From: Ascaris suum
Taxonomy: Eukaryota; Nematoda; Chromadorea; Rhabditida; Ascarididae
Direction: 5' to 3'
Assembly (NCBI GenBank): GCA_013433145.1
Contig: CM024170.1
Span: forward strand, 5,103,459-5,167,458
Length of the DNA: 64,000 nt
Shown: positions 14,201 through 26,400 of the stretch, one piece after another
Layout of the letters: each line of letters begins with the position of its first letter
How positions within the stretch are numbered: the stretch's first letter is position 1
Notes under the pieces: generated by a model
What the model saw: the letters and a program-made list of their open reading frames with translations, nothing else
Told to the model about the DNA's origin: nothing
Databases searched by the model: none
Made by a program: the position numbers and the translations under genes

Positions 14201-17200
14201 ATGCACAGTAACATTGACGCGCCATGAAAAGATACATACCAATTCTTTCAAATTCATTATGAGCGAATGATAAGTAAAACACCTCTTGATTGGCAAGTCC
14301 ATGAAGTGGTCCAGCTAGGCCAGCCATCGCTGCCGAGAACGCTAAGTACGGATCAGCGAGAGCCGAACCGACCAGATGGCACGTGTGCGCCGATACATTG
14401 CCTCCTTCATGATCACAGTGGATCGTAAGGTAAAGACGCATCAGCTCCGTGAATTGAGGATCATCATAGTTAAGCATCGTCGTAAAATTGGACGACCAAT
14501 CGTTATCCAAATCCAAAGGAGGAATCGGTGCAGCTATAATCAATTAATCTTTCCGAGGGAAGGAAATGACGCATTTTGAAGTGATTATAATTTATCAAAT
14601 GATTACATTTCGGCTTATATGGCCGTGTAATTCCTTAAAGGATGAATTATTAACTTTTTGTCGCCGCAGACCAATTGAGACGGAAATTCGCCTTTTCCTT
14701 ATCATTCGATCTATAGCACAAAAGTTCAAGTTGACCAATATATCAAAGACTATACACCCCCTTGCATAAAATTTCCCAATTTTATTCGATATCTTGTACG
14801 CTCAAATCCATTTCTAATGTTATGGCATTTGCTCCCCAATAAAAGCCCCTTTCAAAAGAAGCAATTTGCCTCCTCACTCGCGACTTCAGTTTGCACTAGC
14901 CTTTACGAGCAAGTGGAACCATCGAAAAAAACTGATCGCGATGGAGCTGCTATACGAATGAAGACTGAGGCTTGAATTGGAAAGAAAATTAAAGCTATAA
15001 AAGACGGGGGAATTCTGAAGTAGCCTTGATCGTATATATAAAGGCCAAAGTGAATTGCATTCGATCGTGAAAAAAGTTTTACCAATGAAATGTGTTGCTC
15101 TCCACTATTGTAAAAATTATGAATTGAAACGTTACAACACCAAAACTAAATCAAACAACCACCCATCGAAACCAATAATGATATGCATAAAATATAATAA
15201 CAAACTGTCGGTTGCGAGAATTTGCAGCTAACTGGAAAACTTTCAAAGAAGGAAAACAAATTTTGCAATATAATCAAGAAATTCATGTGTATTCCTTCTC
15301 AAATGAACGGTTCATCTCCGACATTAGCTGCAAATTTTGCGTTTCCAGATGATATGTTCGTTTCATATATAAACTCCAGAATTAAATTTTAAGAGACCTT
15401 CTCTGTATAGATTACGATATATATGAGCGGCGAGTGTCGGCAATTTAGCTAATAAATTCATCGCATCCTCATATACAAACTCCCAATATGTACTTTTGTG
15501 TGCGCCATGTTGATACGCCTGAAGATATGCGCATTCAACATCATTAACACCTCTGCAAATATTATCACTTAGTAGTTACACCTATTGATCCCTCTATATG
15601 AGAAGCGCAACTGCAATATTGCGCTTCTCATCATATAAGGTGATTCATTCGCTCTCATTAAGCTTTCAAATGAATAGGTGAAATGAAAGGTAAACACGGT
15701 TTAAACAAATTTGCTGGGGGGACTATCATCGAAGATATCGAAAACTAACTCTCTTTCTTCACAAACAGTCAAAAACGTGAACCTTAGATTAGCAGCTTAC
15801 AATAAAACAGTTAGACCACCCACTAGAAACCTGCATAATAAACGTTTGTTCAAACAATTTAATGGTCAGAAATGCAAATTTCATTTGTGCAAAGCTGATG
15901 ACAGAAAAGCTGCAACAAGAAAGGCAATCAAGTAATTCCAGAAATATAATGAGCCACCGAATCGCATGACTGCGAATGATACCCGGCACGGTGCCAAATT
16001 ATGATTCATTTTTAGGGCGTTCCATCAAACACAAGACGCTTATTGCTCGAGTTTTCAGGAGATGACCGCCAGGAAGTGGGAATTATTTCTTCGCTCTTCA
16101 CAAAGAAGAGTTTAAAAATGAATGTTGTCTACTGCTGTTGTTGTAAACAAATGTCTGGAAATAAAAAACAAAGCAATACTGTAGCGAAGGTGCTCTCGCT
16201 GCTGAGTGCAGAAATTCCAGCGACGAATTGAGCCATCGGATGTAGGTTCGACGGGAACATGCTCAGCATTTCCACTACGTATCCTGGTAGTTCACCCCGA
16301 CTTGCCCATTCCCGACTGAAAACGACAAAGTTCTCATACGATGGGCTTATGCGCTCATGACAAATGCACCGAACTGTTGCAAAGAGCGATTCAACCCTTC
16401 TAAAACTATAAAATTCCGAGAAAGATTTGGTAGATTTCAGCTAGGTATGGGTTACCAACCTTCCCCACCTCAATTTTATCACGGTTCAATGCAAATCAGA
16501 TATTTTCAAGGTGTTGCTCGTGAACTGATATCTAAATAAACAGCGGCGAGAAATCAAACTTCCATAATAACATAAACAAACAAAAAAGGATTAAACGAAG
16601 ACCTAAAAAAAGTTCACAGCAAATGCTAGATGTGTATGATGAGTATTATCCCACAAATTTTGGTCAAAAAGTGATTCTTCCGCGAAATTCTTTGAAGATC
16701 AGAAAAGAATATTTGCTTGAGCGATTCTCAACGCACGCGAATCCCGCATCGGGAAATAAATGCATGATGAACGGTAGAGAAGAGATATATTCGCCGATGA
16801 ACGAGCGATAAAAGGGTACTCCGAATTTGGACTCTGCATTCAGCGAGCAAATGAAAACACCATTAATCCAAAAATAACGAGCACAAGGATCGATCGCTAG
16901 AAATTTGCTGATGGGAATGTTGTTGAGATTCGAGCAAGCAATGTTACCATAAAATAATGCGCTCTGCAGCATCTCTCCATCTAATACGCAACACTTTCAT
17001 AAATTTTTTGCAAAGAACAATTCCCTTTCGCAGAAATTCGAGAACCCTATCAAGCAGATCTGCACAGAGTGGAAGTGATCCATATACATGTGCGATATCC
17101 AGAAAAGCAATAAACTGCCCACAATCAGAATAATTCCACATCAGGAAGTATCTCTCTAAAAGCATCTGTAAATGAAGTTCATCCCCAATTTAGTTGAACA

Positions 17201-20200
17201 TTCAAAGTGACAGTCAAACTGACACCAGAACGAAATTTGAGCGATTTCGTTTTGTGTGTGCATTGCAGCTTCGACTACAATTTATAGCCCACGTAGGAGG
17301 CTGAACGGGTAACTTAGTTAAATATAATCGAACGTTTAAGATAATCTGAATGTACGGTCCCCTCTTGAATATAAACTAAAAGTGTTGTTGCAGTTTACAC
17401 GGCCTCCAAATTGCTAAAATGAGACTCTGCGTGGATAAAAACAACATCTGCTTCCCCTATTCCTAAAAATTGCCTTATTCCAAAATTTCTGAAGGGGTAT
17501 ATTTGAAAAAGATGGTAGTGAGAGGGAAACAGGATAAGGGAAGGGGAAGGTAGTAGGGAAAGAAGAGACCATCATAATGCAGAAAACAACAAAACGATAC
17601 CTGATTGCAGTTGTCTGCGCTTCAGTGGGTATATCCCCTGTGCAAAGCAGCCACCAGATGCCCTCCGGAAGTGGCTCTTCACCTCCCGGTGCATGTGGGA
17701 GTAATTTCTGACATTCTGGGATCGAATAACCCCGAAAGCGGATACCTTCTTCTGGATCCAAGACAGATGTCTCAGTCACCATACCCTGTTGAAAATTCTT
17801 TCTTAAATATCAAATAACTCGGTTCAGCAAATGTTACTCAACAATAAAATGAACTTGGCAAAATTGAGAAAGCATGCACTGCAGCATTAGAAGGGATAAT
17901 AATGATAACAATGATCGTGAGCACAACTCGACTATTCGCAAAAGAAGAATATGAATGAAATCAATAGAAGGTGCCGAACAATAAGCTGCACAATTCTGAA
18001 TGCATCGCACGCAGCAGAATATTTATATTTGAAAGTTTCCACTCAAACTGCTGACGACAGGAATAAGAAAATAATGAATCTCTCTTGGTATCAGACTGAA
18101 AAAAGTCAGCATCCATGAAAACATGGATGAAAAAATAGCTGTCACAATAGAATATAAAAATCAATAATCTGAATGCCTTTGGAAAAATCCCCATCAGTGT
18201 TCAGTCAAATTAAACAATTTCAACGAAGAGAAACAACGGAAGCCAATGTTAAACTTTTCATTGATCACAGGCTATTACACAGCTTGTTGTTATTTCTACT
18301 GGCAAGCGCATTTAACGATGCAGGACGTATAAGCGTAATCGACTCACATAACTTGTCGGGGCAATAAACTCGTCATATGCCATGCGTGGAGTAAACGATA
18401 ACCATCTATGTTTAACTAGTACATGCTGTGATGTCAGTGAGTACCGATTTTCCCACAGGTATAGCTGCGCATTCCACTGGAGCTCTCATTCGGCCTTTAT
18501 TCATCCAACTATCAGCTGAGACAATGAATATTAGAAAAAGAATATGAATAATCGCTTCGAGAATCCGTGACAAATAACACCATTAAGAGCGATGAAAATA
18601 AGGAAAATCCGTAAAGGAAAAATACTGGAATTCTGAATTAACATGAAGATGAAAATATTGCAAAAATTAAAAAAGGAATAAGAATTACTTTGATAGTTCG
18701 CATCCCTCCATAAATCATGTCAACCGTAATCTGTTGAAGAGGTGTCGAGCCAAATTCTTTGCGAAATGCGGCCACTTTTTTGTTGTGAGCAGGAATTTTC
18801 TTCGACAGAACCTAGAAAACCTGCCCTCTATAATTAATTTTCAACAGAACACTCAACTGACGCTTATGAAACAGGAACTGAGAGGGACGAGCGCCAACTG
18901 AAAAATTTTTAAGTTCTCAATTAAATGTCAATTCGCTTATGATAATGACGACAAATAATAAGGCTAATCAGAATCGGTATACAACACAAGAATATAAAAC
19001 ACACTCGAAATTAATCAGTCAAACTGCCTGAGGCACTTAGCGACTTAATTTTGTCCCTCAAAAAAAGGAAACAAATATTCAGAAAGTCTTCATAACTTTG
19101 AATTCATCATAAAAGGAAATAAAAAATACCACGAAAACTAGCAATCAAAAATACACGCAAATTTCCTCTAAAAATAAATTCATCCTACTCACAGAAAAAG
19201 TAATTAAACTTTGCAACTTTAAGCCTTTCGCGTAAATCGAACTGAAAAGAAACAAAACAAATCGAAGCAAAAAGAAAAACCTCTTTGAGATCTGCTGAGT
19301 GGTCGGCAGCTGTCGACATCTGATACGAACATGCCGCTAAGTTCTGAAATTAGAAGCGCTTATTAAGGCTTATTAAAAAGCCGCCTCCAGACAGTGAATG
19401 GAATTTGCGATGAACAAACCACAGCGAGAAAAGATTTAAGTATACAAATGATGGAAGAATCTGTCAAAAGTAGATCTGGACCACAATCCTGCAACAGGAA
19501 AAAAGCATACGATCACCAATCCACGATTTTCAAGCCGCATAGAAATGCCCTCACGAAATACCTCAAGATAAAAGTATTCTGGGGAGGAGCAGCGTGCAGC
19601 CAATAATAATACGAGCCTCACTTCTCCCCTTGCTTTTTGCCGGAAAAACACTGCGGTCCCAATTTCTCACATAAAACCTATACAGACCTGTCATCTTTGT
19701 ATTCTGCAATGTACCTTCCATCCTTTTCAAAGAAAATTCATTCGAAACTAAAAATCAACAATCTAATCAATTGAAGTGAAAATCTGTTGAGTTCGAGCTA
19801 AAATTTGGAATAAAACGAAAGTGTGCACATCGGGAGAACAATTCATCAGCGACCCACCAGGATCAGAATTCGATGAAAGAAATGTTCACACCGAAAACCC
19901 ATCGATGAATTTATTTTCCCCAATTACCGGGTTTAATTGCGAACTAAGCTTACTGATGCGAAAAAAAATGTTCTTTTCGATGGCGCAATAACAGTTGATA
20001 CTCCCGATTCAAATAGTGATGACAAGTGAGAAGAAGCTCAATCGTGGAAAGCTTATACGAAGAAGGAGAGGCAACATGTGAAACTGAGAACAAGAGAAGG
20101 AAGTGGGGAGAGGAGAGGAAAGAATATGTGCCATTGTAAATCTCACAAGGAAACGCCGAAAACGACATCTTTTATGCTGGCAACTCTACGAAACCTCTTT

Positions 20201-22715
20201 CAAAAAGCGGAAAAAATTCGTCTGATGTTTGCATGACAAGCGCTTCTTTAATCTTACCAACAGCCCAACCTGTCGCATTAGCATAAAAACAATGACTTTC
20301 TAGGTTACAATCAGCTGACTAAATACTAAATACTCAATAAAGACACTACTTTTTTTCTGCAGCACTCACCGAATGCATGCGAAATTTGAATGCGAGTTTG
20401 AGTGCAGCTTTAATTGACTATAATTCATAAAAATAAAATAAGTGGAAGTCAGTAGTGAACAATAAAGCAGTGAAATAAAGTAAAGTAAAGAAAGAAGTTA
20501 AAAATTAACAAAAGTGATGAGTGAGCAAGATAATAAAATAATGAAGTAAATAATAGAAGTCAATGGTAGCAAACAGTAAACACTAAACAGCACAACAGAG
20601 TTAGGAAGTATCGCATCAACCCGGGGTACATACAAGGTGTGCGCAGAAATGCTGTGCCTAAAGAGAGGTCGCGGATCGAATGTGCCGTATTTAAGAAAGG
20701 AATTTGAATTTTTCAGCAATAAAAAGAACTTCGCGACTCAAAAGCGCAATCACAAAAATGCGTCTTGTTGCAAGTAGCGATACCGGGAAATCAAAAAAAA
20801 AGTCGCGTAGTCGCTCACATCATCTTTCAGTTCCACGTCGATGAAATTTCTGCCTCAGAAAACACAACTGACACTGAGTTTGCAGTATTCTCATCAATCA
20901 AAAAATGAGTGGAAAAAAGGAATTGAAACCTTTGCAATAAGAAGGCAACGACGTGTGATAGTCGACGGAAGAGACATCGTTAGATGCGAACTGTCGGCAC
21001 ACTGCACGAATTCCTTTCACCTGCAATAATCCACTTGCACTTTCTTTACATACATCGTGCACCACTGATCACGAACATCAATGAACGAAAGAGTGAGCAG
21101 TAACTGCCACTGAACAATAGTGATAGAAGGCAATAAGCTATAAATCGAATAATTCCACCAGGCAAAGAATTTATGCAACAGAAGAGGATTAATTACTTAT
21201 AGAGTTTCAAATTCGCAGTAAACATAATTAATGCGAAAAGTTGATAGCAGTGATATTTGGAAAAACGAATGGGTCAATAACCGCATATCTTGTTTACAAC
21301 TATTCTAAACTACGAAAAGATGGCCTAAAGATACTCTTAACTCTAGATTTATTGTTTAGACATATGTTTTATATTCTTCCGCTTATAAGTTGAAACTCGA
21401 AGAAATTTATGCTCGAGGAGTCAGCGATGAATGGAATTTATAATTACACTCAACTTCTCATGGATCTACTATAAATTCGATTGGGAATAAAAAATCGATG
21501 AACGACCTGTACTATGAAAATCTAGGTGCAATAATCAAACTGTTCACGGTATCAGATTGCATGGAAACGATTTCACGACATCTAACTACTTCATACCATC
21601 TCGAATAGACCACCGACGCAACCACTAGGTCTGATTAGCAACCACATCAATGACAGCAAATATGAACCGATGTCGAGTGTCACAACAAAGAACGCTCAAC
21701 GAATGTCAAAGAAATCGCTATGTGTGCAAGAGGAGAATGACCGACGCACGTTGCAATAACCCATATACGGAAAAAGATCCCTCTTATTGCAATATCACAT
21801 CGACGAGCGCTTTCCACGTCGACCGTCAAAACAAAAAAAAACTCGCTGTTTCGTTTGTTTACGATTATCTACATTGCATCCTCGAAAGCAACAAAGATTG
21901 CAATGAACATCGGCTGTGGATGCAATTGTGGGCGTTCTTCGAAAGAAATAAACATCGAAATAGGTTGCAATAAACTTGAGCACATCATTCAAAGTGATCG
22001 CTTCAAGATAAGTATAAGTACGTGATAAATGCGTCAAAGAATGAAGAAACGTGACCGACCGATCATGTGAACATTTCTAGAAGTACATAAGATCAGTGTG
22101 ATGAACAGTGCAAATACTCATTAAATATTATTTAAATGAGTGAACAAATGCACCTGCAATTATTATTCATATAGTCGATAAAACTCGGAAGGCTCAAGGT
22201 GCTTTTATCTCGTGGAGGGTGATGTAATGCATAAAACGTTTATTTCCTTACACTGCAGAACCAGTCTGTTTATGTTAGATGAGTGGGTTCTCTTAGTCCA
22301 TTGGCTTCAACGTTCAACTTGTGGCGCTTGCAGTGCACGCCTTCAAAGGCTTTGAATGTGATTATGCAAGCCTCATGTTGTCAAACGCCCGAACTATCTT
22401 CAGACGGCAGCAACAGGATACACTCATCATTGTCCCACTATCCGTTCGAGTTTTCTTAGGAAAGCTGGAGTACGAAGAGGTGTTGTACGCCGCCTGGCGT
22501 TGGTTTAAACCTGGACGACAATGAAATCCATAAAATATAAAATTGGGTGACAAAACTTACTTTAATGTCCCGAATTATTCATCATCCAAATAAAAGTTGC
22601 CCAGGACATCCCACAAGGACGCAACTGATGGAGAGGCACAGAAAAGCAAGATCACACCTACCACACATCGTAAGGCTGTTGTGCAAGATCTAGTCGAGAG
22701 AAAACAACGAAGCAT
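11205..22715 (-). CDS. cts-1: Citrate synthase, mitochondrial, complete, 10 exons
   Basis: Condenses acetyl-CoA with oxaloacetate to citrate in the mitochondrial matrix, the first TCA-cycle step. Exons in transcript order: 22715-22662, 19343-19281, 18811-18689, 17785-17601, 16315-16180, 15518-15398, 14533-14283, 13542-13444, 12588-12430, 11432-11205. All phases agree and give 472 aa, close to the C. elegans enzyme. Landmarks are [66 protein letters not shown] and [14 protein letters not shown]. Catalytic His305, His351 and Asp406 keep the exact 46- and 55-residue spacing of the animal enzyme. Exon 1 encodes [18 protein letters not shown], an Arg/Ser-rich presequence without acidic residues, as expected for matrix import. 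It ends at the donor GTG|GTAGGT and lies 3.3 kb from exon 2, so its assignment is the least certain part. The C-terminus ends in AAAKK with no peroxisomal signal. Confidence 0.95.
15598..15631. repeat. Short inverted repeat inside a citrate synthase intron
   Basis: Arms of 13 bp (ATGAGAAGCGCAA and its exact reverse complement) flank an 8-nt loop. The outer TATATG/CATATA extends the pairing with a 3-nt bulge. It lies in the intron just upstream (in transcript sense) of the exon at 15398-15518. It could be a remnant of a small transposon; nothing indicates a functional RNA. Confidence 0.5.
19344..22661 (-). other. First intron of citrate synthase
   Basis: A 3.3-kb intron between the presequence exon and exon 2. 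It contains a 107-aa cysteine-containing open frame on the opposite strand (21650-21973) that matches nothing I recognise and has no splice or context support. No transposon or RNA gene is visible. Confidence 0.5.
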
Positions 22716-23229
22716 GACGACTTCCGACTCTACCCGTTATGGCTAGAGAAGAAAGAATAATGGGGAGCGGGTATCGGGCTCTTATATAAAGAGCGAGTTG
22801 TGGATGTCAAGGACGTCTCTTGGCAATCCTGAAACCAAATATGCAGGCAAAGAAATGACTCGTAATAAATTGAGCAACAATCTCGGCGCATCGTGTCCCA
22901 AGTTTCAGTGCCTAAAGCCCATAAACCGGAAATGCGCACACGCTGATTAGATAAGGAAGTTGAAGAGAGATATAAACGCAAAGAACTCGCGAGTTTTCTA
23001 CGGCAGTACGCAGCACCTATAACGCTGAAAACTGACCACTGGTAAACTGTACTTACAACAGAGCAATATTCCTTTCAGCTTTGCAGTTGCGTTCCTAGGT
23101 GCTCATTGAAAGCGTTTAGACCAATATGGTACAGGTCAATCATGTCAACGCATATGATTCAAGGATACAGCGATATGGAATCAATGGCACACTGCTTAAA
23201 TAATAACAATTTTCCTTATAAATCAGGCC

Positions 23230-23490
23230 TTCGAAGTGATAACAGGAACATCGCTCCCAAACGGTATTTCCCAGGAAAGCGTTTTAGGATTTCTTCTCTT
23301 TGTGATGCACAGCAACGAAATTTCTAATTATATAACTACCCTGGGCGAGCTTTTGCCTGTGACTTAATAATCTACTGCCGGCTTCATGAATCGGTGGATG
23401 CTTTCCATGAGGCGCACAAGCACCTCAACACTCTCAACGACTGGTGAGAGATACGACACCTGCACATAAATGTCGCATATTTAGTGAATA
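23230..23490 (+). mobile_element. Degenerate non-LTR retrotransposon reverse transcriptase fragment
   Basis: Frame starting at 23251 reads SLPNGISQESVLGFLLF, matching the RT signature GVPQGSVLGPLLF. After one frameshift, 23352-23447 reads FACDLIIYCRLHESVDAF and then HLNTLNDW, which matches the F/Y-A-D-D catalytic segment and the following helix ending in the DW motif of non-LTR polymerases. The first catalytic Asp is replaced by Cys (codon TGT at 23358-23360) and a stop follows DW directly, so the copy is dead. Downstream (to about 23600) weaker similarity may continue. No endonuclease domain, tail or target duplication is visible. It lies about 0.5 kb upstream of the citrate synthase start codon, in the opposite orientation. 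Confidence 0.7.
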
Positions 23491-26400
23491 TACATGAGAT
23501 TGAGCCGTTTCCGGTTGAGCCGCATCCTGAGAGGTCTGCATCCCATGCTGAAAACATTCGAGAGGCCTTCACAATTTACTACTGTCGCATTCTTAGTCAA
23601 TACTCAGCAGTTTAGTTAGCTCACGCAGCCAGTAATATAAAATGCACTGAAAATACTCGAAAAACGTTTATTCTATGTACCTCTTCGTAAGGTCTTTTTG
23701 CTCTATATCAGCTCGCTTACAAGATCCAATTGAAGACGCACTGCAATATAGTACTTTTAAAGTAGACTTGTCGCTTTTCTTTAGAACTGTGGAACTTTCT
23801 ATTGAGCGGCCAAAGGCATGACGACGCTTCCTACACGTCGAGAAAGGCACATCCACAAATACCTCTATTTCCATCACCTATTTAGAACACACCGACTTTC
23901 GCACTCTTATTGACAGCTGGATATCTCCAAGGCAATACTTCAAAAAGAACGGAAGACAGTCTTGTGAGGGAAAGGCAGCAAGGAGAAACAACTGTTAGAG
24001 AGCATGTGCTGCGAGTGGTTGCTGAACTAGTTTAGTGAAATATTTTACTAAATATTTTCTCGCACTTCAAGCTACGTCTTCATTTTTCATGTGCTTTCAG
24101 GAGACCTGACAGGTACCTTATCAGTTCGTTGACGTGTGCGCGCATCTTATCAAACGTGTTCACATGTGCAGGCATCTTATCAAATATGCTCCTTCATTTT
24201 TTTGACTATATTGGCGTCCGTCTAAATGTGTCTACTATGTTCGATGTTCGCGCATTCCTTCTCATGAAGTTTTTTCTTTTATAAAGAAGAATTGCAACAA
24301 TAACAACAAAATGGCCACCCTAAAATACTCCAAGGAGACCGGGAAACTACTTTCAGCGCTGCATTCTTACCTGCAGAGGGAAGGAAGCAAGGATTTTAAT
24401 AAGCAAGCAGACACTAGAGGGCATGCAACGACTAGGGTTGACGAGAGGACGTCTGAAACCGGTGATACGAAAACACTCTTCATAGCTTCCTTTCCGCCGA
24501 TGTAACAAATCGTTCACAGAAGTACCATTGCCTGCTTGACCTCTGTCAAAAACGTTCCAAACAAATCAACATCATAAAGCATCTCATACTGCGAGGCTTA
24601 CAAGTTTCTACAGGAGATTTATGTAATCGTCTGGGGGAATTTCCACAATCAGAAAATTTCAGAGAGAAGAATAATCAAGAACAAATATTTTCACGATTCA
24701 CTATAAATGAATTCGAGAGCTGATTTTATTGCCTAGTTTTGGATGCAAGGCTCATATGCTTGTTGAATTTCTTGTGCTCTCACAGCAGTTAACTTTCGTG
24801 CATAGTCCCTTGAAGCAGCTGCTTATAGAAGATGAAATTATAACGAAGAAGGTGGACAGGAAGTGGTAATCACTTATGCAAGAGGGCAGACCATCGAGGG
24901 CGCATCTAAACAGCTGTCTAGTTTCGGGGAGGGGAGGGAAGGGGGATGGAGGTACAGTCAAGAGGAGGGGCTTACACTGGTATGGGCCTATAAATCACGG
25001 CATATGGTATTTGTTTTGAAAAAAAGGAAGACGGTTGCAGGTGACTACGAGACGACGAGAAAGGCGTTTCGGTAGATGCAACGCGACGATTCTGAACGAA
25101 AGTCTTCATGAAAAAACTTTGGGAGGACCGAAAACACATTAAAGGCGCGACTCGCTTCGACGAAGTCTTCATGGCCTTTTCTTTCTCCTTTTTTTGGAAA
25201 TAACGGAGATTCTTCCACACTGACTGCGTTCCTTGACTAAACGGTTAGGAATGGTGGAAAATGGAAAGGAGAACGATCCGCGAGTTGTCCTTCCCATCCT
25301 GCTTACCGGCCTCCTTCTCCTCCTCTCTACCCTTCCACGAAGCAACCGGTTGTCCCTTTCCGTAGCTACTGCGTCTGAGACCGGCAACGAAAACTTTATG
25401 AAGATTTATGCGACAAATCTCTTCCCCTAAGCAGTACAATTTTACTCACTGTTTAACATGGAAAATCAATATAAGATACTCGTTGTTGAAAAACGGCAGC
25501 ACTAATAACCGCCCAGTATGGAAAATCAACAGAGGACATTCCGCCACAATCCCTTAATGATCCCCACTTCCCCCTCCTCCAATTCAGCCATAAATCTGGA
25601 ACACTTAAAGTAAATCAGTCAGATTGTTTCGAGAGTATTTGATGCTTAAAATAAAGCAATATATTTGTATAAGAAATAAGGAGATTTTAGTTTCTTTCTC
25701 TGCAAACAGTCAATTAATTTTGCAGCGAGGATTTCCATCTGCCATTTCAGAAATACCTCCTATTCGATAGTTTAAACTTCCTGCGATGATTCGTGAAGCG
25801 ATCTAAGAATATTCTCATTTGTTCTCGACAAAACAAGTGAACGCAAGGAAATATGAGCAACTGATTATTTTATTTAATAAAATGTTGCAAATCTGAGGTT
25901 CCAAAAGTCATCTAAGTCGAACCTCACAGAGAATACTTATAAAAACGTCTGGAAATATGAAGTAGGTGAGGACATTCTCGGTGAGGGACCAAGGGGAAGG
26001 TGGGAGATGGGGAAGGGTAAGAGTACAGATTGGAGTGGTAAAAAAGGCGTAGCTGCAATTGTTGGTTGAAACAAACCTACCCTGTTATTTAAGTGAAAAG
26101 TGATAGTAAAAATTAGGTGCTAAAGTTTTGCAAGCAATATAGTAAGAGGTAATGGTTGGAGTGAAATGAAACAGTCAACACGGGTGTTGTGTTGACACTG
26201 CAAATAAAGAAGAGATAAGGCCACACGACGATCTGTGCAAAAAGCGATCGCGATGATACGGACGGCGTTCAATGCGAACGAAATCAACGAGAACGATTCT
26301 CACAATCACGTTGATAAAATGACGAACAAATCATCTCACTGTGCGCCTTTAAGCGATAATAATGACAAATGTTTTCGAGTGGATATTTTCGAAGAAACAA

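Noticed and set aside
19436..19651. Candidate first exon of citrate synthase with a basic N-terminus
   Set aside because: The frame begins with GTG, not ATG; the 22662-22715 exon has a true ATG, a better leader and a better donor.
19921..19945. GGGTTTAATTGCG, partly resembling the nematode SL1 leader
   Set aside because: Only the first part of the leader matches; there is no following donor or snRNA structure.
20000..20168. MSFSAFPCE frame as a citrate synthase start
   Set aside because: Its GTGAGA donor leaves phase 1, while exon 2 needs phase 0.
21650..21973. 107-aa plus-strand frame with several cysteines in the first intron of citrate synthase
   Set aside because: No cysteine spacing typical of a known domain, no signal peptide, and no splice context; chance is sufficient.
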